NCBI RefSeq assembly: GCF_033842475.1
Contig: NZ_JAWXYB010000018.1
Location: forward strand, 1,657,501-1,721,500
Source of the DNA: Acidiphilium acidophilum
GTDB taxonomy: Bacteria; Pseudomonadota; Alphaproteobacteria; Acetobacterales; Acetobacteraceae
DNA length: 64,000 nucleotides
Direction of reading: 5' to 3'
Below the pieces are notes generated by a model. It ran no database searches, had not been told where the DNA came from, and saw only the letters and a program-made list of their open reading frames with translations. Shown piece after piece: positions 1-10,280 of this stretch. Both the position numbers and the translations under genes were made by a program. The first letter of the stretch is position 1, and each line of letters opens with the position of its first letter.

Positions 1-363
1 CTGCATGGTGCGGTAGATTTCGGCGAGGCGGAGGATGCGGTCGCGCTGGGGGGCGCCACGGGAGTCGAGCGCCATGTCGTGGAAATCGAGGTGGAAGCGG
101 TTTGCGGCGTCGCGCGAGAGGGCGTCCGACCCGTTGCGGCACTGGCCGCGCAGGTTGATCAGGGTGCGCAACCCGGCTTCGCGGGTGAATTGCGCGAGGC
201 GGAACGGGACCGGGTGGTTGGAGCGGTAGAGCGCGCCGGGTTTCACCGCGGCGAAATTGGTCCAGCCGAGGCGGAGGATGGCGTGGTCGATGAACAGCGC
301 GTCGATCCAGGCGTTGCGGCGGCCTGATCGGGTGGAGATGTCGCCACGATAGATCGTATCCAT
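1..363 (-). CDS. Dual-specificity/tyrosine phosphatase-like protein, 3' end cut off by window
   Basis: Reading leftward from ATG at 363, 121 codons stay open to the window edge. The translation starts MDTIYRGDIS and contains LYRSNHPVPFRL and GLRTLINLRGQ. This pattern (a pump-like YRSNHP turn, then a strand ending INLRG) is typical of the N-terminal half of DSP/PTP-like phosphatases. The catalytic P-loop cysteine would lie about 30-50 residues further on, outside the window, so activity cannot be judged. The gene is divergent from the CHAP lipoprotein at 406, with 42 bp between them. Confidence 0.65.
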   Translation of the reverse strand, partial: MDTIYRGDISTRSGRRNAWIDALFIDHAILRLGWTNFAAVKPGALYRSNHPVPFRLAQFTREAGLRTLINLRGQCRNGSDALSRDAANRFHLDFHDMALDSRGAPQRDRILRLAEIYRTMQ

Positions 364-405
364 AATGTTTACCTAGCAGAGAGATCGTTCTGATAAAATC
401 GCGCC

Positions 406-915
406 ATGCGAGTCGGGTGGTTGGCGCTGGGTGCGGCGGGGCTGGTGGCGGGGTGCGCGGGGGGTGCGCCGCGCACCGGGATGAATGCGTATGGGGCGCG
501 GACCGATTTGTCGTGCGTGCCGTATGCGCGGACGACTTCCGGGATCGATCTGTCGGGCAATGCCTGGCGGTGGTGGGATGAGGCGGCGGGGCGGTATGTG
601 CGGAGCCGGGTGCCTGAGGTGGGGGCGGTGCTGGTGCTGCGGCGGCATGGCGACATGGATGAGGGGCATCTGGCGGTGGTGACCCGGATCCTGGGGCCGC
701 GCGAGATTGCGGTGACCCAGGCGAACTGGGTGGCGCACCGCATCGAGCATGGGCAGCCGGTGGTGGATGTTTCCCCGGCGAATAACTGGACGCTGGTGCG
801 GGTGTGGTGGCCGCCGGTGCGGGCGCTGGGGATTACCGATTATCCGGCGGACGGGTTCATTCTGCCCGAGCCGGCGGCGGCCGGAGCGGTGGCCAGCGCG
901 GGGGGTTCGGGGTAG
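406..915 (+). CDS. CHAP-domain lipoprotein, putative peptidoglycan amidase/endopeptidase
   Basis: 169 aa. A short lipoprotein signal is followed by lipobox V14-A15-G16-C17, so the mature protein should be lipid-anchored in the envelope. The rest is one CHAP domain. The candidate nucleophile is C37 in SCVPYAR and the candidate histidine is H88 in EGHLAVV; GNAWRWWDEA is also a usual CHAP segment. Members of this family cleave peptidoglycan amide bonds. It lies 9 bp before murJ, the lipid II flippase, which fits a cell-wall role. The C-terminal Ala/Gly tail is low complexity. The exact substrate is not predictable. Confidence 0.8.
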   Translation: MRVGWLALGAAGLVAGCAGGAPRTGMNAYGARTDLSCVPYARTTSGIDLSGNAWRWWDEAAGRYVRSRVPEVGAVLVLRRHGDMDEGHLAVVTRILGPREIAVTQANWVAHRIEHGQPVVDVSPANNWTLVRVWWPPVRALGITDYPADGFILPEPAAAGAVASAGGSG

Positions 916-924
916 TGACGCCGG

Positions 925-2478
925 ATGATCCGTAATGCGTTTACCGTGGGCGCCTGGACGATGGGCAGCCGGTTGCTGGGGTTTGCCCGGGATATTCTGA
1001 TTGCGGCGCTGCTCGGCGCGGGGCCGGCGGCGGATGCGTTTTTCGTGGCGTTGCGGCTGCCGAATTTGTTCCGGCGGCTGTTCGGCGAGGGGGCGTTCAG
1101 TGCCGCGTTCATTCCGGCCTATACCGGGACGCTGAGCCATGACGGGGAAGCGCCGGCGCGGCGGCTGGCCGAGGATGTCACCGCGATCATGGTGGTGTTC
1201 CTGTTCGGGCTGATGGTGCTGGGGATGCTGTTCATGCCCTATGTGCTGGATGTGCTGGCGCCGGGGTTTCGGGCGGAGCCGGCGAAATTCGCGCTGGCGG
1301 TGCATCTGTCGCGGATCACGTTTCCTTATTTGTGGCTGATTTGCCTGTGCGCGCTGTTCGCGGGGGTGCTGAACGCGCGGGGGCATTTCGCGGCGGCGGC
1401 GGCGGCACCGATTTTGTTCAATGTGTGCATCATCGGGACGTTGTTCGTGCTGCACGACCGGGGCGAGCGCGTGCCGGAGGCGCTGGCTTATGGCGTGGCT
1501 CTTTCGGGGATCGTGCAGTTCGGGCTGTTGGGGCGGGCGCTGGTGCGGGCGGGCGCGCCGTTGCGGCTGCGCTGGCCGCGCCTGACGCCGGGGGCGATGG
1601 TGGTGATCCGCCGGATCGGGCCGGGATTGATCGGGGCCGGGGTGACGCAGCTGAATTTGACGGTGGATACCATCATTGCCTCGCTGCTGCCGAACGGGAC
1701 GGTTTCGGTGCTGTATTATGCCGACCGGGTGAATCAGTTGCCGTTGGGGGTGATCGGCGCGGCGGTGGGGACGGTGCTGTTGCCGAGCCTGTCGCGGCAT
1801 TTCCGGCGGAACGAGACGGCGGCGGCGCGGGTGACGCTGAACCGGGCGCTGGAATTCGCGGTGCTGCTGACGCTGCCGGCGGCGGTGGCGCTCGGGGCGA
1901 TCGGGCTGCCGATCATGCGGACGTTGTTCGCGCATGGGGCATATTCGGATGCGGATGCGATGCGGAGTGCGGCGGCGCTCGCGGCCTATGCGTTCGGGCT
2001 GCCGGCTTTCGTGCTGGTGAAATTGTTCGCGCCGGGGTTTTTCGCGCGGGGCGATACGAAGACGCCGGTGAAGGTGGGGCTGGCGGCGGTGGCGTTGAAT
2101 CTGGGATTGAATCTGGCGCTGATGCACCCGTTGCAGCAGGTGGGAATCGCGCTCTCGACCAGCATCGCGGCGTGGTTCAACGTGGCGATGCTGGCGGTGC
2201 TGCTGCGGCGGCATGGGGATTTTGCGCCCGATGCGCGGCTGGTCGGGCGGGTGGTGCGGATTGCACTGGCGAGCGTGGCGATGGCGGGTATCCTTATTTT
2301 GTTGCGCGAGACGGCGTTGATGCGGTTGCCGGAGGCGGTGGCGCTGGGGGTTCTGATCATGTTCGGAATGGTCGGATTTGGCGGGATCGGGCTTGCGATC
2401 GGGGCGTTCCGGCTCGATGAATTGCGGGCGACGCTGCGGCGGCCGGCGAAGCTTGACCCCGCCGCGCAAGCCGGCTGA
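925..2478 (+). CDS. murJ: Lipid II flippase MurJ (MviN family)
   Basis: 517 aa, the usual length for MurJ, a polytopic inner-membrane protein of the MOP superfamily that flips lipid-linked peptidoglycan precursor to the periplasm. The N terminus carries the family pattern: [20 protein letters not shown], then [20 protein letters not shown], then GAFSAAFIP. Repeated hydrophobic helices run to the end. ATG 925 is chosen because the conserved N terminus begins there; no strong Shine-Dalgarno precedes it. It follows the CHAP lipoprotein and is 11 bp before trpS, so the three probably share a transcript. Confidence 0.95.
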   Translation: MIRNAFTVGAWTMGSRLLGFARDILIAALLGAGPAADAFFVALRLPNLFRRLFGEGAFSAAFIPAYTGTLSHDGEAPARRLAEDVTAIMVVFLFGLMVLGMLFMPYVLDVLAPGFRAEPAKFALAVHLSRITFPYLWLICLCALFAGVLNARGHFAAAAAAPILFNVCIIGTLFVLHDRGERVPEALAYGVALSGIVQFGLLGRALVRAGAPLRLRWPRLTPGAMVVIRRIGPGLIGAGVTQLNLTVDTIIASLLPNGTVSVLYYADRVNQLPLGVIGAAVGTVLLPSLSRHFRRNETAAARVTLNRALEFAVLLTLPAAVALGAIGLPIMRTLFAHGAYSDADAMRSAAALAAYAFGLPAFVLVKLFAPGFFARGDTKTPVKVGLAAVALNLGLNLALMHPLQQVGIALSTSIAAWFNVAMLAVLLRRHGDFAPDARLVGRVVRIALASVAMAGILILLRETALMRLPEAVALGVLIMFGMVGFGGIGLAIGAFRLDELRATLRRPAKLDPAAQAG

Positions 2479-2489
2479 TACACGGGGTC

Positions 2490-3491
2490 ATGGCACGTAT
2501 TTTCTCCGGCATTCAGCCGACCGGCATCGCGCATCTCGGCAATTATCTGGGCGCGATCCGCAACTGGGTCGCGTTGCAGGAGGGCAATGAGAGCATTTAC
2601 TGCCTCGTCGATCTTCATGCGATCACGGTGTGGCAGGAGCCGGCGGCGTTGCGGGCGCAGACGCGGACCAATGCGGCGCTGCTGATCGCCTGCGGGATCG
2701 ATCCGGAGCGGAGCATATTGTTTCATCAATCGGCGGTGCATGCCCATGCGCGGCTGGCGTGGATTTTCAACTGCGTCGCGCGGTTCGGCTGGCTCAACCG
2801 GATGACCCAGTTCAAGGACAAGGCGGGCAAGGATCGCGAGGCGGTTTCGACCGGGTTGTTCGTGTATCCCAACCTGATGGCGGCGGATATTCTGGCGTAT
2901 CATGCGACCGAGGTGCCGGTGGGCGAGGATCAGAGCCAGCATCTGGAACTGGCCAACGATATCGCGCAGAAATTCAACCATGATTACGGGGTTGAGTTTT
3001 TTCCGGCGATCCATCCCCGGATCATCGGCGGGACCGCGCGGATCATGAGCCTGCGGGACGGGACCAAGAAGATGTCGAAATCGGAGGTTTCGGATCAGAG
3101 CCGGATCAACCTGACCGATGATGACGATACCATCGCGCAGAAGATCAGGCGGGCGAAGACCGATCCGGCCGATCTGCCGGATCATCCGGAGAGGCTGGAG
3201 GGGCGGCCCGAGGCGCGCAATCTGGTGGGGATTTTTGCCGCCTTGGCCGATATTTCGCCTGCCGAGGTGCTGCGCGCGCATGGCGGCCAGGGGTTCGGGC
3301 CGTTCAAGGAGCGGTTGACCGAGCTGGTGGTGGCGAAGCTGACACCGATCCGCACCGAGACGCTGCGTCTGGCGGCGGCACCGGATCATATCGATGCGGT
3401 CCTGCAGAAAGGTGCTGCGCGGGCGGCGGCGATCGCCAACCCGATTGTGGCGGAGGCCGAACGGCTGGTCGGGTTGTTGCCCGCTTCATGA
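2490..3491 (+). CDS. trpS: Tryptophan--tRNA ligase
   Basis: 333 aa class I aminoacyl-tRNA synthetase that charges tRNA-Trp in the cytoplasm. The N terminus [20 protein letters not shown] contains the HIGH-like signature (HLGN, residues 15-18). The KMSKS loop is intact at residues 194-198. Length matches bacterial TrpS. The stop overlaps the next start (ATGA), so a housekeeping synthetase is translationally coupled to a peptide-type ABC importer. The function of that coupling is unclear. Confidence 0.96.
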   Translation: MARIFSGIQPTGIAHLGNYLGAIRNWVALQEGNESIYCLVDLHAITVWQEPAALRAQTRTNAALLIACGIDPERSILFHQSAVHAHARLAWIFNCVARFGWLNRMTQFKDKAGKDREAVSTGLFVYPNLMAADILAYHATEVPVGEDQSQHLELANDIAQKFNHDYGVEFFPAIHPRIIGGTARIMSLRDGTKKMSKSEVSDQSRINLTDDDDTIAQKIRRAKTDPADLPDHPERLEGRPEARNLVGIFAALADISPAEVLRAHGGQGFGPFKERLTELVVAKLTPIRTETLRLAAAPDHIDAVLQKGAARAAAIANPIVAEAERLVGLLPAS

Positions 3492-5131
3492 GGTGGTTTG
3501 CCACGTTACTGGTGGTGGTGGCGCTGTGCGGGACGGCGCGGGCGGCGACCGGCGATGACCGGTATGGCGGGACGCTACGGCTGATCACCACCGCAGGGTC
3601 GGGCTCGTTCGATCCGCAGATCAATTATACCGAGCGCTACTGGGAGATTTTCCAGGCGATGTATGACGGGCTGGTGACGTTTGCCAAGACCGGGGGGAAA
3701 CAGTCGCTCAGCATCGTGCCGGATCTGGCGACCGAGGTGCCCAAGCCGACCGATGGCGGGCTGACCTATGTGTTTCATCTGCGCCGGGGGATCAAATTCT
3801 CCAACGGTCAGGATCTGACGGTGCAGGCGGTGGTGCATAGTTTCCGCCGCCTGTTCAAGGTGAACAATCCCAATGCCGGGACCTGGTACGATGTAATCGT
3901 GGGCGGGCGGACCTGCAACGCGCATCCCGAGCATTGCACGCTGCCGGGCGTGGTGGCGGATGCCGCGAGCAATACCATCACGATTCATCTGCGGCACCCG
4001 GATTCCGAGTTTCTCGATCAGCTGGCGGTGCCGTTCGGCGCAATCCTGCCCGCCGATACGCCCGATCATGACATGGGCACCACACCAGTCCCCGGCACCG
4101 GGGCCTATATGGTCAAATCGTTCAATCCTTCGGGCGGGATCGTGATGGTGCGCAACCCGTATTTCCATCAATGGAGCAGGCTGGCGCAGCCCCGGGGTTA
4201 TCCCGATCAGATCGACTACAGTTTCGGCCTGTCGCCGGAGGCGCAGGTGACGGCGGTGGAGAACGATCAGTATGACTGGATGTTCGAGGATGTGCCGGCG
4301 GACCGGCTGAACGAGATTGCGACGAAATTCACCAGACAGGTGCATATCCATCCGGTCAACTGGTTCTATTACGCGCCGATGAACGTGAATATTCCGCCCT
4401 TCAACAACAAGGATGCGCGGCTCGCGGTGGAATACGCGGTCAACCGCGAATCGATGGTGAAGCTGTTCGGCGGCAATGCGCTGGCGAAGCCCGATTGCCA
4501 GATATTGCCGCCGGAAATGCCGGGGTATCAGGCCTATTGCCCCTATACCAAGGACCCCGGGGCGAAATGGTCGGCGCCGGACTGGACGCTCGCGCATGAA
4601 TACATGAAGAAATCCGGGATGATCGGGCAGCATGTCACGGTGATCACGGAAGTGCAGGCGCCGTTCCGCCAGATCGGGATTTATCTGCAGGACGTGCTCA
4701 ACCGGTTGGGGTTCGTGGCCAACGTCAAGCCGATTTCGTCGAATATCGAGTTCAACTACATCCAGAACACCAATAACAAGGTGCAGATCTCGATTACCGA
4801 CTGGGATCAGGATTATCCGGCGGCGTCGGATTTTCTCGATGTGCTGTTCTCGTGCCATTCATTCCGCAAGGGATCGGATAATTCGATCAACATATCCGGG
4901 TTCTGCGATCCGGCGATCGATGACGAGATGGCCAAGGCGGAGACGCTCTCGCTCCTGCACCCGAAGGCGGCGAATGCGATCTGGGCGCATGTCGATCATC
5001 AGATCACCCGCCGCGCGGTGGTGGTGAGTTTGTTTTCGGTGGCCAAGCTCGATTTCACCTCGTCGTCGCTGAAGAAATTCACGTTCAGCGGGGAATACAT
5101 GTTTCTGCCCCAGCTCGCGGTGGTCAAATGA
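3488..5131 (+). CDS. ABC transporter substrate-binding protein, family 5 (peptide/nickel type)
   Basis: 547 aa. A Sec signal peptide (positive n-region, hydrophobic core, cleavage near ARA) is followed by a family 5 extracellular solute-binding domain beginning YGGTLRLI and [13 protein letters not shown]. Such proteins capture oligopeptides, dipeptides, metals or glycosides in the periplasm; the ligand here cannot be read from sequence. It overlaps trpS by 4 bp and the first permease gene by 4 bp, so it heads the importer part of the operon. Confidence 0.92.
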   Translation: MRWFATLLVVVALCGTARAATGDDRYGGTLRLITTAGSGSFDPQINYTERYWEIFQAMYDGLVTFAKTGGKQSLSIVPDLATEVPKPTDGGLTYVFHLRRGIKFSNGQDLTVQAVVHSFRRLFKVNNPNAGTWYDVIVGGRTCNAHPEHCTLPGVVADAASNTITIHLRHPDSEFLDQLAVPFGAILPADTPDHDMGTTPVPGTGAYMVKSFNPSGGIVMVRNPYFHQWSRLAQPRGYPDQIDYSFGLSPEAQVTAVENDQYDWMFEDVPADRLNEIATKFTRQVHIHPVNWFYYAPMNVNIPPFNNKDARLAVEYAVNRESMVKLFGGNALAKPDCQILPPEMPGYQAYCPYTKDPGAKWSAPDWTLAHEYMKKSGMIGQHVTVITEVQAPFRQIGIYLQDVLNRLGFVANVKPISSNIEFNYIQNTNNKVQISITDWDQDYPAASDFLDVLFSCHSFRKGSDNSINISGFCDPAIDDEMAKAETLSLLHPKAANAIWAHVDHQITRRAVVVSLFSVAKLDFTSSSLKKFTFSGEYMFLPQLAVVK

Positions 5132-6144
5132 GCGATGTGACGGCGAACGAGACGCTTGCCCCCCCTGCCCCGGGCTATTGGGCGACGGCGGGGCGGAAGC
5201 TGGTGCGGGACCGGGCGGCGATGATTTCGCTCGCGGTGCTCGTGGTGATCGCGCTGCTCTGCGCGGCGGCACCGTGGTATGCGCAGCATGTTTCCCATAC
5301 CAACCCGTTTCAGTCGAATTTGTCGGGGACGGTGGTGCGGCATGGCCGGACGATGGAGGTGCTGGGGGCGGCAGATAATCCGCTGCATCTCGGGATCGAG
5401 CCGATCGGGCCCTCGTGGCGGTTGGGGCCGTATATGCTCGGGGCCGATCAGCAGGGGCGCGATGTTGCGGCGAGGATGCTGTATGGCGGGCGGAATTCGC
5501 TGCTGATCAGTTTCGCCTCGGCGGTGGTGTGCCTCGTGCTGGCGGCGCTGACCGGGATTCTGGCGGGGTTTTTCGGCGGCTGGGTGGATCGGGCGATTTC
5601 GTTCCTGCTCGATGCGCTCTGGGCGTTTCCGGTGTTTCTGCTCGCGATTTCGCTTTCGGTCGTGCTGATCGCGCATGGGATCGATTTCGGGTTGTTCCGG
5701 CTCGATGCGTCGAGCCTGTCGCTGCCGATCACGATCATCGGGGTGATCTATGTGCCTTATGTGGCGCGGCCGGTGCGGGGGCTGGTGATCGGGCTGCGGC
5801 AGAGCGAGTATGTGATGGCGGCGATCGGGATCGGGGCGCCGGCATGGCGGATTTTGTGGTACGATATTCTGCCGAATGTGATTTCGGCGCTGGTGGTGTT
5901 CGCGCCGCTGATCGTGGCGCTGGATTTGCTCACCGAGGCGGCGCTGTCGTTTCTGTCGATCGGGGTGCAGCCGCCGGCGGCGAGCTGGGGGACCATCATT
6001 CATGACGGGGAGAGCCTGATCTATACCCGGCCGGTGGTGGCGATCGCGCCGGGGCTCGCGATCGTGATTACGGTGCTGGCGCTGAACATTCTCGGCGACG
6101 GGTTGCGCGATGCGCTCGACCCGCGCGCAAAGCTGCGGAACTGA
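5128..6144 (+). CDS. ABC transporter permease, DppC/OppC-like
   Basis: 338 aa. An N-terminal cytoplasmic tail and first membrane helix are followed by a periplasmic loop and a binding-protein-dependent permease domain. The EAA-type coupling region reads YVMAAIGIGAPAWRI, then LPNVISALVVFAPL, which is typical of the OppC/DppC subunit. It overlaps the substrate-binding gene by 4 bp and ends 1 bp before the second permease. The order C then B is the reverse of the common oppBC order. Confidence 0.9.
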   Translation: MSDVTANETLAPPAPGYWATAGRKLVRDRAAMISLAVLVVIALLCAAAPWYAQHVSHTNPFQSNLSGTVVRHGRTMEVLGAADNPLHLGIEPIGPSWRLGPYMLGADQQGRDVAARMLYGGRNSLLISFASAVVCLVLAALTGILAGFFGGWVDRAISFLLDALWAFPVFLLAISLSVVLIAHGIDFGLFRLDASSLSLPITIIGVIYVPYVARPVRGLVIGLRQSEYVMAAIGIGAPAWRILWYDILPNVISALVVFAPLIVALDLLTEAALSFLSIGVQPPAASWGTIIHDGESLIYTRPVVAIAPGLAIVITVLALNILGDGLRDALDPRAKLRN

Positions 6145-6145
6145 G

Positions 6146-7120
6146 ATGATCGGGACCATCTTTCGCCGGCTGGTGCATATGGTGGCGGTGCTGTTCGGCA
6201 TTTCGGTGCTGGTGTTCCTGATTTTCTTTGCGACACCGGGGGCCAATCCGGCGGCGCGGATCGCGGGCAAGAACGCCTCGCCGCAGACGATCGCGCGGGT
6301 GGAGCAGCAGTTCGGGCTGAACCGGCCTTTGCCGGTCCAGTATGGGCTGATGATGAAGAAGATTTTCATCACGCGAAACCTGACCTCCTACGTCAATCTC
6401 GGGGAGAAAGTGGTGCCCCAGGTGTTCCGGGCGGCGCCGGTGACGCTTTCGCTGGTCGGCGGGGCGGCGGTGATCTGGATTTTGTTCGCCGTGGTGATCG
6501 GGGCGGCGGCGGCGGCGTTCCGGAACACGTGGATCGACCGGTTGCTGATGGTGCTTTCGCTGATCGGGATTTCGATGCCGGTGTTCTGGGTCGGGACCGT
6601 GGCGAATTTGTTCACCCAGGGGATCTGGCATCATACGTTGCTGTTCTCGTGGGTGCCGCCGCTGGGGTATATCGATTTCAGCAAATCGCCGTTCGGGTGG
6701 TTCAAGGCGCTGATCATTCCGTGGATCACGCTGGCGATTTTATATATCGGGCTCTATGCGCGGGTGCTGCGGGCGGCGCTGATCGAGACGATGCAGGAGG
6801 ATTTCATCCGCACCGCGCGGGCCAAGGGGCTGACCGGGCGGCAGGTGCTGCTGCGCCATGCGCTGCGCTGTTCGCTGGTGAGCGTGGTGACGCTGTTCGG
6901 GCTCGATTTCGGCGTGCTGGTCGGCGGCGGGGCGCTGCTGACCGAGGTGGTGTTCGGGCTGCAGGGCGTGGGCTACCTGACCTATCAGGCGCTGGAGACG
7001 CTCGATCTGCCGATGATCATGGCCACCGTGATCTATGCCTCGGTGTTCGTGGTGGTCTCGAATGCGGTGGTGGATATCGTTTATGCGGCGTTCGATCCGC
7101 GGATGAGGCTGCGGCGATGA
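6146..7120 (+). CDS. ABC transporter permease, DppB/OppB-like
   Basis: 324 aa from ATG 6146, chosen because MIGTIFRRLVHMVAVLFGISVLVF is the canonical OppB/DppB start; a longer in-frame reading from 6110 would overlap the upstream gene by 35 bp. The coupling segment FIRTARAKGLTGRQVLLRHALR is the EAA loop that docks on the ATPase, and LLTEVVFGLQGVGYL is also family-typical. With the preceding permease it should form the membrane heterodimer. It overlaps the next gene by 4 bp. Confidence 0.9.
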   Translation: MIGTIFRRLVHMVAVLFGISVLVFLIFFATPGANPAARIAGKNASPQTIARVEQQFGLNRPLPVQYGLMMKKIFITRNLTSYVNLGEKVVPQVFRAAPVTLSLVGGAAVIWILFAVVIGAAAAAFRNTWIDRLLMVLSLIGISMPVFWVGTVANLFTQGIWHHTLLFSWVPPLGYIDFSKSPFGWFKALIIPWITLAILYIGLYARVLRAALIETMQEDFIRTARAKGLTGRQVLLRHALRCSLVSVVTLFGLDFGVLVGGGALLTEVVFGLQGVGYLTYQALETLDLPMIMATVIYASVFVVVSNAVVDIVYAAFDPRMRLRR

Positions 7121-8115
7121 GCGCATTGCTGGACGTGACCGATCTGGCGGTGAGTTTTCGCACAAGGGACGGGTTGGTCCGCGCGGTGGACGGGGTGTCG
7201 CTTGCGGTGGCGGAGCGGGAGATTCTGGGGGTCGTGGGGGAATCGGGGTCGGGCAAGAGCCTGACGGTGCTCGCGGTGCTCGACCTGATCGGCGACCCCA
7301 ATGCGGTGGTTACCGGCTCGATCCGGTTTCGCGGGCAGGAACTGGTGGGTCAGGCACCGGAGACGCTGCGGCGGTTGCGGGGCGGGGCGATCGCGATGAT
7401 TTTTCAGGACCCGATGACGGCGCTGACCCCGGTGTTTTCGATCGGGGCGCAGATTGCCGAGCAGATCAGGGTGCATACCGATCTGTCGCGCCGGGCGGCG
7501 AAGGCCCGGGCGGTGGAGTTGCTCGATGCGGTGGGGCTGCCCGATCCGGCGCGGATCGCGGCGCGGTATCCGATGGAGCTTTCGGGTGGGCAGCGGCAGC
7601 GGGCGGTGATCGCCATGGCGCTATCGTGCAATCCGGCGCTGCTGCTGGCCGATGAGCCGACCACGGCGCTCGATGTGACGGTGCAGGCTCAGATACTCGA
7701 ACTGATCCGCAAATTGCGGGATGATTTCAATTCGGCGGTGATTTTGATCACGCATAATCTCGGGGTGGTGGCGGAGACCGCCGACCGGGTGGCGGTGATG
7801 TATTCCGGGCGGATCGTGGAGAGCGCGAGGACGGCGGATTTGTTCGCCGATCCGCGCCATCCCTATACCTGGGGGCTGCTCGGCTCGATGCCGGCGCTGG
7901 ATGGGGTGCGGCGGGAGCGGCTGGCGACGATCCCCGGATTGCCACCGGCGCTGGACCGCAGGCCTGCGGGATGCGCGTTCGCGCCGCGCTGCGGTTTCGT
8001 GCGGGATGCGTGCCGCGTGGCACCGCCGCCGCTGGCGGGGGCGGATCATGCGGTGGCGTGCGTGATTCCGGAGGGCGAGCGGGGTTCGGCGCGGGCGGGA
8101 GTGCTGGCGGCATGA
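7117..8115 (+). CDS. ABC transporter ATP-binding protein, DppD/OppD-like
   Basis: 332 aa. Walker A is GESGSGKS (residues 41-48), the signature LSGGQRQR lies near residue 155 and Walker B LLLADEP near 176. The C-terminal Opp/Dpp extension has the expected cysteines (GCAFAPRCGFVRDAC), which in some relatives bind an Fe-S cluster. The start at 7117 overlaps the permease stop (ATGA). It is one of two ATPases of the importer and overlaps its partner by 4 bp. Confidence 0.93.
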   Translation: MSALLDVTDLAVSFRTRDGLVRAVDGVSLAVAEREILGVVGESGSGKSLTVLAVLDLIGDPNAVVTGSIRFRGQELVGQAPETLRRLRGGAIAMIFQDPMTALTPVFSIGAQIAEQIRVHTDLSRRAAKARAVELLDAVGLPDPARIAARYPMELSGGQRQRAVIAMALSCNPALLLADEPTTALDVTVQAQILELIRKLRDDFNSAVILITHNLGVVAETADRVAVMYSGRIVESARTADLFADPRHPYTWGLLGSMPALDGVRRERLATIPGLPPALDRRPAGCAFAPRCGFVRDACRVAPPPLAGADHAVACVIPEGERGSARAGVLAA

Positions 8116-9089
8116 GCGGGGCGTTGCTGACGGTCGATCGGTTGAGCAAAACCTATGTCAGCGGCGGCGCGCTGAGCCGGGGCGGGCGGGTCGAGGTCCG
8201 GGCGGTCGATACCGTTTCGTTCAGCATCGGGGATGGCGAGACGCTGGGGCTGGTGGGGGAATCCGGCTGCGGGAAATCGACGCTGGGGCGCTGCGTGACG
8301 CGGTTGATCGAGATATCCTCGGGCTCGGTGGCGCTGGGCGGGGTGGATATCACCCGGCAGCGCGGGGCGGCGCTAAGGGCGACCCGGGCGGATTTGCAGA
8401 TGATTTTCCAAGACCCCTATGCCTCGCTCAATCCGCGCCGCCGGATCAGGGATATCGTGGCCGAGCCGCTGGTGGTGCATCACCGGGGTGATCGGGCGGC
8501 GATCCGCGAGACGGTGACGCGGCTGATCGCGGATGTCGGGTTGCGGCCCGAGCATCTGGACCGGTTTCCCCATGAGTTTTCCGGCGGGCAGCGCCAGCGG
8601 GTCGGGATTGCGCGGGCGCTGGCGCTGTCGCCCCGGCTGATCGTGGCGGATGAGCCGGTTTCGGCGCTCGATGTTTCGGTGCAGGCGCAGATTATCAATC
8701 TGTTGACCGATTTGAAGCGGGCGCGGGGGATCGCGCTGCTGTTCATTGCCCATGATCTGGGCGTGGTGCGGCAGATCGCGGACCGGGTGGCGGTGATGTA
8801 TCTCGGGCGGATCGTCGAGATCGGGGCGACCGAGACGGTGCTGGCGGCACCGGCGCATCCCTATACCGAGGCGTTGATTTCGGCGGTGCCGGTGGCCGAT
8901 CCGGCGCGGGCCGCGCGGCGCTCGCGGATCGTGCTGGCGGGCGATCCGCCCAGCCCGTCAAACCCGCCGGACGGGTGCCCGTTTCATCCGCGTTGCGCGT
9001 TTGCGACCGAGATATGCCGGAGCGTGCGGCCTGAACTGATGGCGGATGGCGCGGGACGGATGGTGGCGTGCCACCATCCGCGCCAATAA
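8112..9089 (+). CDS. ABC transporter ATP-binding protein, DppF/OppF-like
   Basis: 325 aa. Walker A GESGCGKST (residues 49-57), signature FSGGQRQR near 156 and Walker B LIVADEP are intact. The C terminus holds the OppF-type cysteine set (GCPFHPRCAFATEIC). It is the last gene of the importer: all five genes from the binding protein onward overlap by 4 bp or lie 1 bp apart. The stop lies 4 bp from the convergent stop of the Old Yellow Enzyme gene. Confidence 0.93.
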   Translation: MSGALLTVDRLSKTYVSGGALSRGGRVEVRAVDTVSFSIGDGETLGLVGESGCGKSTLGRCVTRLIEISSGSVALGGVDITRQRGAALRATRADLQMIFQDPYASLNPRRRIRDIVAEPLVVHHRGDRAAIRETVTRLIADVGLRPEHLDRFPHEFSGGQRQRVGIARALALSPRLIVADEPVSALDVSVQAQIINLLTDLKRARGIALLFIAHDLGVVRQIADRVAVMYLGRIVEIGATETVLAAPAHPYTEALISAVPVADPARAARRSRIVLAGDPPSPSNPPDGCPFHPRCAFATEICRSVRPELMADGAGRMVACHHPRQ

Positions 9090-9093
9090 GGGA

Positions 9094-10218
9094 TCAGGAT
9101 TTCAGGGCGATGGGGCCGTTCATGCCCGGCCAGTTGGAATAGCCGTTGGCGTTGCCGCCGTACCAGTAGGGTTTCGGTGCATCCGCCAGAGGGGCGCCGG
9201 TGCGCAGGCGGTCGACCAGATCGGGGTTGGCGATGAAGGGGCGACCGAAGCTGATGAGGTCGGCCTTGCCTTCGGCGATGGTGCTTTCGGCGAGCTCGCG
9301 CGTGTAGTTGTTGTTGGCGATATAGGCGCCGGTGAAGGCTTTGCGGAAAGCCATGTAGTCGATGCCGTCGGGCGCGCGGCTGAGTTGGGTGATGCCTTCG
9401 ATGTCGTGGATGTAGAGCAGGTTGGATTTGGCGAGTTCGGCGACGTAGGCGCCGTAGGTTGCCATCGGGTTGGAATCGAGCGGGGTTTCGCCGGGCATGG
9501 TGGTGCCGGGCGAGAGACGCAGGCCGACGCGGTGACCGCCGCCCCAGACTTTGGTGACCGCGGCGACGACTTCGAGCGGGAAGCGCAGGCGGTTTTCGAG
9601 TGAGCCGCCGTAGCGGTCGGTGCGCTTGTTGGTGCTGTCGCGGATGAACTGGTCGAGCAGGTAGTTGTTGGCGGAATGGATTTCGACGCCGTCGAACCCG
9701 GCATCCTTCGCGCATTGGGCGGCGTGGGCGTAGTCGGCGACGATGGCGGGGATTTCGTCGGTTTCGAGCGCGCGGGGAGTGACGTGGTCCTTCAGGCCGC
9801 TATTGGTGAAGGCCTGACCCTTGGGAGCGATGGCGGAGGGCGCGACTGGAAGCGCGCCGTCGTGCAGATCGGGGTGGGAGATGCGGCCGGTGTGCCAGAG
9901 CTGGAGGAACATGATGCCGCCATTGGCGTGGACCGCCCTCGTGACGTGCTGCCAGGCTTCGACCTGTTCGGCGGTCCAGATGCCCGGGGTGAGAGCGTAG
10001 CCGCGTGCCTGGGCGGAGATGTTGGTCGCTTCCGAGATGATCAGGCCGGCGGTGGCGCGCTGGGCGTAGTACTCGGCGGCAAATTCGGGGGGGATTCCGG
10101 CATCGGAGGAGCGGCTGCGGGTGAGCGGGGCCATGACGATGCGGTTTTTCAGGGTGAGATCGCCGATGGTGACGGGTTCGAAAAGCGGGGTGCCGGTGGG
10201 CGACATGTTCGTATCCAT
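9094..10218 (-). CDS. Alkene reductase / NADH:flavin oxidoreductase (Old Yellow Enzyme family)
   Basis: 374 aa TIM-barrel FMN enzyme. The N terminus has the OYE pattern LFEPVTIGDLTLKNRIVMAPLTR, then EYYAQRATAGLIISEAT. HSANNYLLDQFIRD carries the substrate-binding His and Asn. YGGSLENRLRF is the usual FMN-region motif. Homologues (NemA, glycerol trinitrate reductase) reduce activated C=C bonds or nitro esters with NAD(P)H. ATG 10218 (MDTNMSPTG) is taken; ATG 10206 is equally possible. It is the last gene of the minus-strand run msrB to OYE. Confidence 0.9.
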   Translation of the reverse strand: MDTNMSPTGTPLFEPVTIGDLTLKNRIVMAPLTRSRSSDAGIPPEFAAEYYAQRATAGLIISEATNISAQARGYALTPGIWTAEQVEAWQHVTRAVHANGGIMFLQLWHTGRISHPDLHDGALPVAPSAIAPKGQAFTNSGLKDHVTPRALETDEIPAIVADYAHAAQCAKDAGFDGVEIHSANNYLLDQFIRDSTNKRTDRYGGSLENRLRFPLEVVAAVTKVWGGGHRVGLRLSPGTTMPGETPLDSNPMATYGAYVAELAKSNLLYIHDIEGITQLSRAPDGIDYMAFRKAFTGAYIANNNYTRELAESTIAEGKADLISFGRPFIANPDLVDRLRTGAPLADAPKPYWYGGNANGYSNWPGMNGPIALKS

Positions 10219-10280
10219 TGCTGCGGTTGGTTGTCGGGAGAGATGGGGATTGTTGCGCTGCACGATAACCCCTGCGGCGG

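Noticed and set aside
373-2469. Long minus-strand frame of almost 700 codons
   Set aside because: Antisense to murJ; Arg/His/Pro/Gln-rich with no domain, as expected of GC-rich shadow frames.
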